DNA from: Saccharothrix syringae
GTDB lineage: Bacteria; Actinomycetota; Actinomycetes; Mycobacteriales; Pseudonocardiaceae
Length of the DNA: 64,000 nt
NCBI RefSeq assembly: GCF_009498035.1
Contig: NZ_CP034550.1
Coordinates: 8,494,001-8,558,000 of the forward strand
Direction: 5' to 3'
The position numbers were made by a program, and so were the translations under genes. How positions within the stretch are numbered: position 1 is the first letter of the stretch; every line of letters begins with the position of its first letter. The notes under the pieces were generated by a model. That model ran no database searches. It worked only from the letters and a program-made list of their open reading frames with translations, and was not told the origin of the DNA. Below, piece by piece: positions 8,047 through 15,688 of this stretch.

Positions 8047-8523
8047 TCACGCCGCCTGCGTCGCGCACGGCGTTGTAGGGGTGCTGCTCCCCCCGCTCGT
8101 CATCGGCGGACCGACCGATGCCGGTCGGGTACCGCCGCACGAGGTGATGTCCACCCTCGCGTCCGACGAGTCGCCGAACGCGAACACCACGTACTCGACC
8201 CCCACGGACAGCTTGACGCCGCACGCGGTGATGACGGTCGTGCTCAACGCGTCGACCATGGGCGGCACGCTGCCCTTGTACTGGAGCCCCACCTGGATGC
8301 GGTAGCGGTTCCTGTCGTCGTAGGTGTCCGGCGTGTTGTTGTCCTCGACCTCCTCCGCGAGCACCGTGCCGGCGAACACGTGGGTCGCCCGGTTGTACCG
8401 GTCGGCCTCGTTGCCCGGCAGGCAGGTGCACGCGCTGGCCGGGCTGACGAGCACCGCGCCGAGCAGTACCGCGATGCCGGTCACCACGCCGAACGCGTGC
8501 GCAATCAATCGTGGGCGCGCCAA
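8047..8523 (-). CDS. Secreted NTR/TIMP-like domain protein
   Basis: A small exported protein of 158 residues. The TTG start at 8523 is chosen because GAGGGGG lies 6 bases upstream and because it gives a classical signal peptide: a basic N-terminus, a hydrophobic core (VVTGIAVLLGAVLV) and the cleavage site ASA before Cys. The mature protein would start CTCLPG, followed by THVFAGTVL and further cysteines. That matches the netrin/TIMP-like fold seen in bacterial proteins annotated as tissue inhibitor of metalloproteinase family. In animal TIMPs the free N-terminal Cys chelates the protease zinc. Whether this one inhibits a protease is inference. It is a single gene between a kinase and a PucR regulator. 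Confidence 0.75.
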   Translation of the reverse strand: MARPRLIAHAFGVVTGIAVLLGAVLVSPASACTCLPGNEADRYNRATHVFAGTVLAEEVEDNNTPDTYDDRNRYRIQVGLQYKGSVPPMVDALSTTVITACGVKLSVGVEYVVFAFGDSSDARVDITSCGGTRPASVGPPMTSGGSSTPTTPCATQAA

Positions 8524-8566
8524 GGGAACCCCCTCTGTGGGTCGGTCATGGCGGTGTGCGCCCAGC

Positions 8567-9832
8567 CTAGTTCCCGGCGTGCAGCGCGAACCACAGTTCC
8601 GCACGCGTACCTGCGGGTTCCAGCGAGCGCCCGAGCAGCAGCTCGACGCGCCGCAAGCGGTTGCGCACGGTGTGCCGGTGCACGCCGAGCCGGGCGGCCG
8701 CCGGGTCGGCCTGGCCGTGGCAGGCCAGCCACGCCCGCAGCGTCTCGCGCAGCACGTCGTCGAGCGGGGCGAGCAGGGCCGCGGCGTGTTCGGCCGCGTC
8801 GGGCGCCAGCAGCCGCGCGGACGCGACCTCCTCGAACCGGGCCACGCCCTCCTCCAGCGCCCGCAGCGCCTCCCGGTAGCCGCGCGCGACGTCCGTCGCG
8901 TCCACCGGGCTCGACGCGGCGGCGGGCACGTCGAGGTCGTGGGCGAGCACCACCTGCCGGCCGTCGACCTCGGCCGCGAACCCCGGCGGCTCGGCCACCT
9001 CGGCCAGCGGCAGGAACACCCGGAACGGCGCCTCGGGCAGCCCGGCCACCGGCACCCCGGCCAGCAGCAGCCGGAACCGCTCCGCGCGCAGGTCCCGGCG
9101 GACCCGCTCCACCTCGTCCGAGCGCGCCAGGGCGAGGGTGAGCAGCGACGCGGCGGTGTTGACCACCCCGGCGTCCAGCGGGCCCGGCGCCACCACGGCC
9201 AGGAACCCGCGCCGCCCGAGCACCTGCATCGCCGCGTGCCGCTCCCCCGCCTGCCACGACGCGCTGGCCGCCCCGGCGGACGCGGCCAGCCGGCGGACCT
9301 GCTCGGTGAGGTCGGGCAGGTCGCCGCAGGCGTGCACGGGCGCGCCCGCCCCGTCCAGCAGGGCCACGCCCCCGCCGACCAGGCCGGCCAGCCGCTCCAC
9401 CACGCCCCGCGGGCCGTCGCCGACCGCGGAGCGGGTCAGGGCCTGCCGCGCCCGGTCGGCGCGGCTGATGGCGGCGTACTTGTCGGCGGCGACCGCCTTG
9501 GTGATGGCGATGAACGGCGTGGCCCTGGGCACCTCCAGCAGCGCCAGGCCGGCCGCGCGGGCGGCGTCGACCAGGTCGGCGGGCACGCGGTCGTGGCTCA
9601 GGCCGGTGCCGAAGCCCAGGCCGACCGCGCCCGCGGCGACGAGCCGTCGCACGTAGTCGTCGGGCGGGCCGAGCGCGATACCGGTGGTGAGCAGCAGTTC
9701 GCCGCCCTCCAGGAACGGGGTGGGGTCGGCCAGCTCGGTGCTGTGGACCCAGGCGATCGGGCGGTCCAGGCCGGCGTCCACGCGCACCGCCAGGCCGACC
9801 TCCCGGGCCAGCGCCCCCACCGTCAGTGACAT
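8567..9832 (-). CDS. PucR-family transcriptional regulator
   Basis: A cytoplasmic regulator of about 421 residues. It has the N-terminal PucR domain (LTVGALAREVGLAVRV, then PFLEGGELLLTTGIAL), a middle GGDEF-like region, and the C-terminal PucR helix-turn-helix (LGVHRHTVRNRLRRVELLLG). The start is ATG 9832, with GTG 9838 possible; longer open frame upstream overlaps the divergent gabT. Only 71 bases separate it from gabT, so the divergent promoter is shared. Related regulators in actinobacteria activate gamma-aminobutyrate or purine/amine catabolic genes, so this is the likely regulator of gabT-gabD and of itself, responding to a metabolite of that path. Confidence 0.9.
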   Translation of the reverse strand: MSLTVGALAREVGLAVRVDAGLDRPIAWVHSTELADPTPFLEGGELLLTTGIALGPPDDYVRRLVAAGAVGLGFGTGLSHDRVPADLVDAARAAGLALLEVPRATPFIAITKAVAADKYAAISRADRARQALTRSAVGDGPRGVVERLAGLVGGGVALLDGAGAPVHACGDLPDLTEQVRRLAASAGAASASWQAGERHAAMQVLGRRGFLAVVAPGPLDAGVVNTAASLLTLALARSDEVERVRRDLRAERFRLLLAGVPVAGLPEAPFRVFLPLAEVAEPPGFAAEVDGRQVVLAHDLDVPAAASSPVDATDVARGYREALRALEEGVARFEEVASARLLAPDAAEHAAALLAPLDDVLRETLRAWLACHGQADPAAARLGVHRHTVRNRLRRVELLLGRSLEPAGTRAELWFALHAGN

Positions 9833-9903
9833 GGACACTGTGTACAGCCCGTTGGCCACCATGACCACTGTTCCCGGTCGACCGGTGCGCCGAAGCTGGA
9901 GGT

Positions 9904-11157
9904 GTGTCCCGACTGCGCACCGAGGTCCCCGGTCCCCGTTCACGCGAGCTGAGCGCGCGCCGCAAGGCCGCCGTGGCCGCGGGGGTGGGATCGACGTTGC
10001 CGGTGTTCGTCGACCACGCCGAACCGGGTCTGCTGGTCGACGTGGACGGCAACCGGTTGATCGACCTGGCCTCCGGCATCGCGGTGACCGGGGTGGGCAA
10101 CCCGGCGCCGCGGGTGGCGGCGGCGGTCCACGAACAGGTGGACCGGTTCACGCACACGTGTTTCATGGTGACCCCGTACGAGGGGTACGTGGAGGTGTGC
10201 GAGCGGTTGGCGGAGTTGACGCCGGGCGCGCACGACAAGCGTTCGGTGCTGCTCAACTCCGGTGCGGAGGCGGTGGAGAACGCGGTCAAGATCGCGCGGC
10301 GGGCGACCGGGCGTGCCGGTGTGGTGGTGTTCGACCACGCCTATCACGGCCGCACGAACCTGACCATGGCGTTGACCGCGAAGGAGATGCCCTACAAGCA
10401 CGGTTTCGGGCCGTTCACGCCCGGCGTGCGGCGCGTGCCCGGCTCCTACCCGCTGCTTGACGGGCTGAACGGGGTGGAGGCGGCGCGGCGGGCGGTGGCC
10501 GCGGTCGAGCGCCCCGAGGAGGTGGCGTGCGTGGTGGTCGAGCCGGTCCAGGGCGAGGGCGGGTTCGTCGTGCCCGCGTCGGGCTTCCTGCCGGAGCTGG
10601 CGCGGTGGTGCCGGGAGCACGGGGTGCTGCTGGTGGCCGACGAGATCCAGACCGGGTTCTGCCGCACCGGTTCGTGGTTCGCATCCGACCACGAAAGTGT
10701 GGTTCCGGACCTGGTGACCACGGCCAAGGGCATCGCGGGCGGCCTCCCCCTGTCGGCCGTCACGGGGCGCGCCGAGGTCATGGACGCCGTGCACGCGGGC
10801 GGGTTGGGCGGCACCTATGGCGGAAACCCGCTGGCCTGCGCCGCGGCCCTGGGTGCCGTCGACACCATGCGGGAGCTGGACCTCAACGCCGCCGCGCGGC
10901 GCATCGAGGCCGTCGCCCTGCCCCGCCTGCGCGACCTGCCCGGCGTGGTCGAGGCGCGCGGCCGGGGTGCGATGCTGGCCGTCGAGCTGGCCTCGGCGGA
11001 GGTGGCCGGCCGGGTCGCGGCGCGCTGCCACCAGGCCGGGGTGGTGGTGTTGACCTGTGGGACGCGCGGCAACGTGATCCGCCTGCTGCCGCCGCTGGTG
11101 ATCCCGGACGAGCTGTTGGCCGAGGGCTTGGACGTGCTGGAAGGAGCGATGGCGTGA
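9904..11157 (+). CDS. gabT: 4-aminobutyrate aminotransferase
   Basis: A class III pyridoxal-phosphate aminotransferase of 417 residues. It converts gamma-aminobutyrate and 2-oxoglutarate to succinic semialdehyde and glutamate. Family blocks are intact: RLRTEVPGPRSREL at the N-terminus, LLNSGAEAVENAVK, FDHAYHGRTNLTMALT, VADEIQTGFCRTG with the PLP-binding Asp, and the Schiff-base Lys in VTTAKGIAGGLPL. The GTG at 9904 has no proper Shine-Dalgarno spacing (GGAGG is too close), so a leaderless transcript is likely. The next gene supplies the dehydrogenase for the product and overlaps by GTGA, which supports the assignment over other omega-transaminases. Confidence 0.94.
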   Translation: MSRLRTEVPGPRSRELSARRKAAVAAGVGSTLPVFVDHAEPGLLVDVDGNRLIDLASGIAVTGVGNPAPRVAAAVHEQVDRFTHTCFMVTPYEGYVEVCERLAELTPGAHDKRSVLLNSGAEAVENAVKIARRATGRAGVVVFDHAYHGRTNLTMALTAKEMPYKHGFGPFTPGVRRVPGSYPLLDGLNGVEAARRAVAAVERPEEVACVVVEPVQGEGGFVVPASGFLPELARWCREHGVLLVADEIQTGFCRTGSWFASDHESVVPDLVTTAKGIAGGLPLSAVTGRAEVMDAVHAGGLGGTYGGNPLACAAALGAVDTMRELDLNAAARRIEAVALPRLRDLPGVVEARGRGAMLAVELASAEVAGRVAARCHQAGVVVLTCGTRGNVIRLLPPLVIPDELLAEGLDVLEGAMA

Positions 11158-12581
11158 CGACTCCCTACTGGGTCGCGGGGCGGCCCGCGAGCAGTCAGGA
11201 CCTGGTGGAGGTCCGCAGTCCGCACGACGGCGCGATCGCGGGGGTGACGTCGAACGCGTCCGCCGAGGACGTGGAGCGGGCGGTGGCCGCGGCGCACGCG
11301 GTGGCCGGGGAGTTCGCCGTGCTGCCCGCGCACGCCCGCGCCGCCGCGCTGGACCACGTGTCGCGCCGGTTGGCCGAACGGGCGGACGAGGTCGCGGCGC
11401 TGATCACCGCGGAGTCGGGCAAGCCGGTGAAGTGGGCGCGGGTGGAGGTGGCGCGGGCGGTCTCGACGTTCCGGTGGGCGGCGGAGGAGGCGCGCCGGTT
11501 CTCCGGCGAGTTGCAGCGGCTGGACACCGACCCGGCGGCGGCGGGTCGGTTGGCGCTGGTGCGCCGCGTGCCACGCGGCCCGGTGCTGGGCATCGCGCCG
11601 TTCAACTTCCCGCTCAACCTGGTCGCGCACAAGGTCGCGCCGGCGTTGGCGGTGGGCGCGCCGATCGTGGTCAAGCCCGCGCCCGCGACGCCGCTGGTGG
11701 CGTTGCTGCTCGGTGAGCTGCTGGCCGAGACGGACCTGCCGGCGGGGTCGTGGTCGGTGCTGCCGGTGCCCAACGAGGTCGCCGGCGAGCTGGCCGAGGA
11801 CCCGCGGCTGCCGGTGGTGTCGTTCACCGGTTCGGGTCCGGTCGGGTATTCGATCCTGGAGCGGGTGCCGCGCAAGCACGTCGTGCTGGAGCTGGGCGGC
11901 AACGCCGCCGCGGTGGTGTGCCCGGACTGGGACGACCTGGACTTCGCCGCCTCGCGCATCGCCACGTTCGCGATGTACCAGGGCGGGCAGTCGTGCATCT
12001 CGGTGCAGCGCGTCTACGCCCACGCGCAGGTCCACGACGCGCTGACCCAGGCCGTGGTGGCGCACGTGCGCAAGCTCGGCGTCGGCGCCCCGACCGACCC
12101 GGCCACCGACGTCGGCCCGCTGATCAACGAGGCCGCCGCCCGCCGCGTGGAGAGCTGGGTGGACGAGGCCGTGGCCGCCGGCGCGAGGGTGCTCACCGGC
12201 GGGCGCCGCGACGGCGCGGTCTACGAGCCCACGGTGCTCACCGACGTGCCGCCCGGCTGCAAGGTCGTCGACGAGGAGGTGTTCGGCCCGGTGCTGGTGC
12301 TGGAACCCGTGCCGACGGTGGAGGACGCCTTCGACCGCGTCAACGCCTCCCGCTTCGGCCTGCAGGCCGGCGTGTTCACCCACGACGTGCGCCTGGCGTT
12401 CCGGGCCTCGACCAGGCTGGCCGTGGGCGGGGTGATCGTCGGCGACGTGCCCAGCTTCCGCGCCGACCAGATGCCCTACGGCGGGGTCAAGGAGTCCGGC
12501 ACCGGCCGCGAGGGCGTGAAAGCGGCCATGGAGGACCTGACCGAGCAACGCGTGCTCGTGCTCACCGGCCTGGAGCTGTAG
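11154..12581 (+). CDS. gabD: Succinate-semialdehyde dehydrogenase (aldehyde dehydrogenase family)
   Basis: A 475-residue NAD(P)-dependent aldehyde dehydrogenase, expected to oxidise succinic semialdehyde to succinate, completing the GABA shunt begun by gabT. Visible hallmarks are the cofactor-binding FTGSGPVGYSI, the general-base Glu in LELGGNAAAVVC, the catalytic Cys in QGGQSCISVQR, and the C-terminal MPYGGVKESGTGREG. The GTG start at 11154 overlaps the gabT stop (GTGA) and has AAGGAG 7 bases upstream. The aldehyde specificity is inferred from the operon. The sequence alone also fits other glyceraldehyde- or lactaldehyde-type enzymes of the family, which likewise carry the QSCI motif. Confidence 0.9.
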   Translation: MTTPYWVAGRPASSQDLVEVRSPHDGAIAGVTSNASAEDVERAVAAAHAVAGEFAVLPAHARAAALDHVSRRLAERADEVAALITAESGKPVKWARVEVARAVSTFRWAAEEARRFSGELQRLDTDPAAAGRLALVRRVPRGPVLGIAPFNFPLNLVAHKVAPALAVGAPIVVKPAPATPLVALLLGELLAETDLPAGSWSVLPVPNEVAGELAEDPRLPVVSFTGSGPVGYSILERVPRKHVVLELGGNAAAVVCPDWDDLDFAASRIATFAMYQGGQSCISVQRVYAHAQVHDALTQAVVAHVRKLGVGAPTDPATDVGPLINEAAARRVESWVDEAVAAGARVLTGGRRDGAVYEPTVLTDVPPGCKVVDEEVFGPVLVLEPVPTVEDAFDRVNASRFGLQAGVFTHDVRLAFRASTRLAVGGVIVGDVPSFRADQMPYGGVKESGTGREGVKAAMEDLTEQRVLVLTGLEL

Positions 12582-12588
12582 TTCCACG

Positions 12589-12624
12589 GTGGTGGGCTCG
12601 CGGCGATCCCCGCGAGCCCACCAC
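12589..12624 (+). terminator. 15-bp perfect hairpin after gabD
   Basis: The arms 12589-12603 (GTGGTGGGCTCGCGG) and 12610-12624 are exact reverse complements around a 6-base loop, beginning 8 bases after the gabD stop. No U-tract follows, as is common for terminators in very GC-rich actinobacteria. Confidence 0.8.
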
Positions 12625-13217
12625 TCGAACCGGTGAAGTGCCGGCTCAGCCCCACTCCGGCCCGACGCTGCGGGCGCCTGCTGCTGCGCGAGACACCGAA
12701 CCGTTGTGTGCGCCTCAAGACCTTGCCGGCCCGGCCTTCGGGGCAAGAATTTTCACACCCCCGGCTGAGAAACGGCCCATGTCGACGCCATTGTGGTCAC
12801 GGAATGTAACGACACGAACCCGCTCCCGATCGAGAGGGTGCCGTCTCGCCAGGCCGGACACCTCGTCGAGCGAGTTCGGCTGCTCAGAGCCCCTCCACGG
12901 GATTCCACCGCAAGGGTGAGAATTCCACTCGACAGTGCCAGCCCAACCGCTGTCGGCCAGAAGCAGCAACCCATATGAGTGATGCCGGCGGAATTCTTTC
13001 GGACACCAGGCCGATCGACAAACCGGCCCACGTCCCATACGGCGACGAGAAGTGAATAAAACTCACACAACTTGACCGGCCCGCCACCCGCAACTCGCAC
13101 TAACCTAACGCAGTGGCTAACCGATGACCTGCTGCGGACTATAGACGGTCGGGTGGGTGTTGCACTCGACGGACGAAGTCCTGCGGAACGGGGGCCACCG
13201 TGGTCCAGGAAGACGAC
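12625..13217. other. Intergenic region before system A, lower G+C
   Basis: About 590 bases without a supportable gene. The part from about 12740 to 13160 is visibly poorer in G+C than any flanking gene, with blocks such as AATTTTCAC, GAATTCC and AATAAAACTC. Open frames on the minus strand (for example 12715-13038) have no family signature and no good start signal. The region must hold the promoter for the EAD2-VMAP/MoxR/STAND operon. I could not pick out a convincing -35/-10 pair. Confidence 0.4.
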
Positions 13218-14690
13218 ATGGGGCAGCGACGGCTGCTCAGGTCGCTGGTCGACGTCCTCTCCCGCATCCCCGCGCTCCTCACCCGCGAGGGGCGCGACCT
13301 GGTCATCCGGATGATGAGCATGGAACTGGGCGAACCGGTGTTCGTCGAGGACCACCCGCTGCCGGTCGGGCACCTGTTCCACCTCGCCGAGGCGTGCCAC
13401 CGAACACCCGAAAGGCTTTCCGCATTATTGCGGACGATAGGCTTGATCGAGCAGGATTCCAAGCCGATGGAAGAATTGCGGCGGATCGTGGGCGAGATGA
13501 CCCCGGCCGACCTCTTCCCGACCAACGACAGGGCAAGGCTTTTCACATTGCTGGCCGGCATCGCGGTTCCGGACATCGCGGACATCTACCGCGCGATCGC
13601 CGGCCCTTCCGCCCCGAACCTCTACGGCCCCACCACGCTCACCGAGATCTTCCGGATCCTGGAGACGTTCAACGCGGGCCCCGACGGGCTGCCCCGTCCC
13701 CTGGTGTTCCTGGAGCACGTGGCCACCCGGGTCCGCACCGAGCTGTCCATCGAGCTGCAGCGCTGGACCTACGAGCAGGCGAGCAAGATGGGCTTGGCGG
13801 ACGAGCTGGTCGAGGCGCGGGAAAAACTCAGCTCGGAGGTCGCCGTGCCGCTGACCCCGCCGCCGGGCTCGCCGGCCTGGCTGGTGCTGCGGCTGTGCGC
13901 GGACGGACCGAGCGGCGACCGCCACCGGTTGTCGTCGTGGCGGCAGCTGGGCAACCCGCAGCAGTGGGCGCCGCTGCCCGGCGAGGAGTTCACCGGACCG
14001 CTGGAGCAGGTCAAGCGGCACGTGACCGAGCTGATCGAACAGGTCGAGGACGCCTGGGAGCAGTACCAGCCCGATATCCGGGTGGAGTTCGTCCTGGACT
14101 ACGACACGCTCAACGAGCCAGTCGACCAGTGGCCCTGGGATGACGATCCCTACCTGGTGCAACCGTTGGGTTGTAAGTATCCCGTCGTGGTGCGCAGCCT
14201 GGAGCGCATGACGGCACGCCGCTACCACCGCGAGTGGCGGCAGCGGTGGGACGAGCTGGAGCGGCAGCTGGAGCGGATCAGGCGGGTCGAGCGCGCCTCC
14301 ACCTGCCGTGGCACCACCGGCTTGCGGGAACTGCTGTCGCTGTTCAACCGCAAGCGGGGGCTGGTGTCGATGGTGCTGTCCGCGCCGCCGTGCCCGGACG
14401 CGGCCGGGCGCGACGAGGTGGCGGTCGGGGTGAAGGCGGGGGTGCCGCTGATCCTGTGGCACCGCAGCGACTGCGCCTCGGCGGAGTTCGAGGAGCTGGT
14501 GGAGTCCCTGCTGCACGAGCAGGACGAGCACCACCTGCTGGAACGCGTGCGCCTCGTGCGGACCAGGGCGTTCGCGGAAGGCCCCGCGCGGCGTCACGTC
14601 GGCGAGGCGCTGACCGTGCTCTACGACGACCCCACCAGGCTCGTCGTGCCCACCCAGCCGGGGCCACCACCCGAGGGGGCGACGGGATGA
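13218..14690 (+). CDS. EAD2-VMAP-C protein, copy A
   Basis: A 490-residue scaffold of a MoxR/vWA/VMAP ternary system. Residues about 8-95 are an effector-associated domain 2 (LVDVLSRIPALL, GRDLVIRMM, VGHLFHLAEACHRTPERLS). A helical middle region follows (LFTLLAGIAVPDI, PLVFLEHVATRV). About 215-480 is the VMAP-C domain (VRVEFVLDYD-type strand, PVDQWPW, PLGCKYPVVVRSLERM, LVSMVLSAPP). No protease or other effector domain is present. ATG 13218 is preferred over GTG 13200 because AGGAAG lies 5 bases upstream. The stop overlaps the MoxR gene (ATGA). Free EAD domains are thought to recruit effectors bearing the matching EAD; none is encoded nearby. Function in defence is inference. Confidence 0.87.
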   Translation: MGQRRLLRSLVDVLSRIPALLTREGRDLVIRMMSMELGEPVFVEDHPLPVGHLFHLAEACHRTPERLSALLRTIGLIEQDSKPMEELRRIVGEMTPADLFPTNDRARLFTLLAGIAVPDIADIYRAIAGPSAPNLYGPTTLTEIFRILETFNAGPDGLPRPLVFLEHVATRVRTELSIELQRWTYEQASKMGLADELVEAREKLSSEVAVPLTPPPGSPAWLVLRLCADGPSGDRHRLSSWRQLGNPQQWAPLPGEEFTGPLEQVKRHVTELIEQVEDAWEQYQPDIRVEFVLDYDTLNEPVDQWPWDDDPYLVQPLGCKYPVVVRSLERMTARRYHREWRQRWDELERQLERIRRVERASTCRGTTGLRELLSLFNRKRGLVSMVLSAPPCPDAAGRDEVAVGVKAGVPLILWHRSDCASAEFEELVESLLHEQDEHHLLERVRLVRTRAFAEGPARRHVGEALTVLYDDPTRLVVPTQPGPPPEGATG

Positions 14691-15688
14691 ACCACGGCGG
14701 CGGTCACGTCTACCACGGCACCGGCGAAGTAGCGGAGCACCCGGTCTCCGCCCTGCCCCCACCACCGCCGTGGCGGACGTTCAACGGCAGCGGCGACGCC
14801 ACCAGGCCCACCGACGACGGCGGCGAGGGCGACCGCCGGGTGGGCGGGGTGCGCTCGGTGCGCCGCACACCGCACCCCGACGAGGTGGCCATGGTCGACG
14901 CGGCCATCCGGCTGCGCCGCCCCCTGCTGGTCACCGGCGCGCCCGGCACCGGCAAGTCGTCGCTGGCCTACCTCGTCGCCCGCGAACTCGGACTCGGCCC
15001 GGTGCTGCGCTGGCCCATCACCAGCCGCACCACGCTCAAGGACGGCCTGTACCTCTACGACGCCATCGGGCGCGTGCAGGCCGTGGGAGCGGGTGACCCC
15101 GACTCGGGCATCGGCGACTACATCCACCTCGGCCCCCTGGGCACCGCCCTGCTCCCCTACGACCTGCCCCGCGTGCTGTTGATCGACGAACTCGACAAAG
15201 GCGACATCGACCTCCCCAACGACCTGCTCAACGTCTTCGAAGAAGGCGAGTACCCCATCCCGGAACTGGTCCGCTACGCCAAGCACCAGGAGCAGGTCCG
15301 GGTGCTCACCGAGGACCGCGGCCACACCGCCACCGTCACCCACGGCGTGGTGCGCTGCCGCGAGTTTCCCATCGTCGTCATCACCAGCAACGGCGAACGC
15401 GAGTTCCCGCCGGCCTTCCTGCGCCGCTGCCTGCGCCTGCACGTCAAGCAGCCCGGTCGCGAGCAGCTCGGCGAGATGGTCGCGGTGCACTTCGGCGACG
15501 CCCACGGCGTGGACGTGGCCCGCCTGATCTCCGACTTCCTCGCCCACCGCGACCAGGTCGGCACCGTCTCCGCCGACCAGTTGCTCAACGCCGTCCACCT
15601 CGCGACCTCCGGCGCCTACCAGCCCGACGAGGACTGGACCGAGCTGCTGCGCGCCATCTGGCACCCCCTGTCCACGGAGGCCGGATGA
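14687..15688 (+). CDS. MoxR-family AAA+ ATPase, copy A
   Basis: A 333-residue AAA+ ATPase of the MoxR group that is regularly encoded next to SAV_2336-type proteins. An N-terminal linker (VYHGTG, LPPPPPWRTF) precedes Walker A GAPGTGKSS, the conserved block WPITSRTTLKDGLYLYDAIGR, Walker B VLLIDELDKGDIDLPNDLL, sensor 1 VVITSNGEREFP and the arginine finger region AFLRRCLRLHV. MoxR ATPases act as chaperone-like remodelers together with vWA-domain partners; here that partner is the next gene product. Both ends overlap neighbours by ATGA, so translation of all three is coupled. Its segment 15110-15270 is nearly identical in DNA to copy B. Confidence 0.93.
   Translation: MNHGGGHVYHGTGEVAEHPVSALPPPPPWRTFNGSGDATRPTDDGGEGDRRVGGVRSVRRTPHPDEVAMVDAAIRLRRPLLVTGAPGTGKSSLAYLVARELGLGPVLRWPITSRTTLKDGLYLYDAIGRVQAVGAGDPDSGIGDYIHLGPLGTALLPYDLPRVLLIDELDKGDIDLPNDLLNVFEEGEYPIPELVRYAKHQEQVRVLTEDRGHTATVTHGVVRCREFPIVVITSNGEREFPPAFLRRCLRLHVKQPGREQLGEMVAVHFGDAHGVDVARLISDFLAHRDQVGTVSADQLLNAVHLATSGAYQPDEDWTELLRAIWHPLSTEAG

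Noticed and set aside
12715..13400. Minus-strand genes in the gap before block A
   Set aside because: The frames at 12715-13038 and 12753-13400 have no domain signature or start signal; the second crosses into the well-supported VMAP gene.
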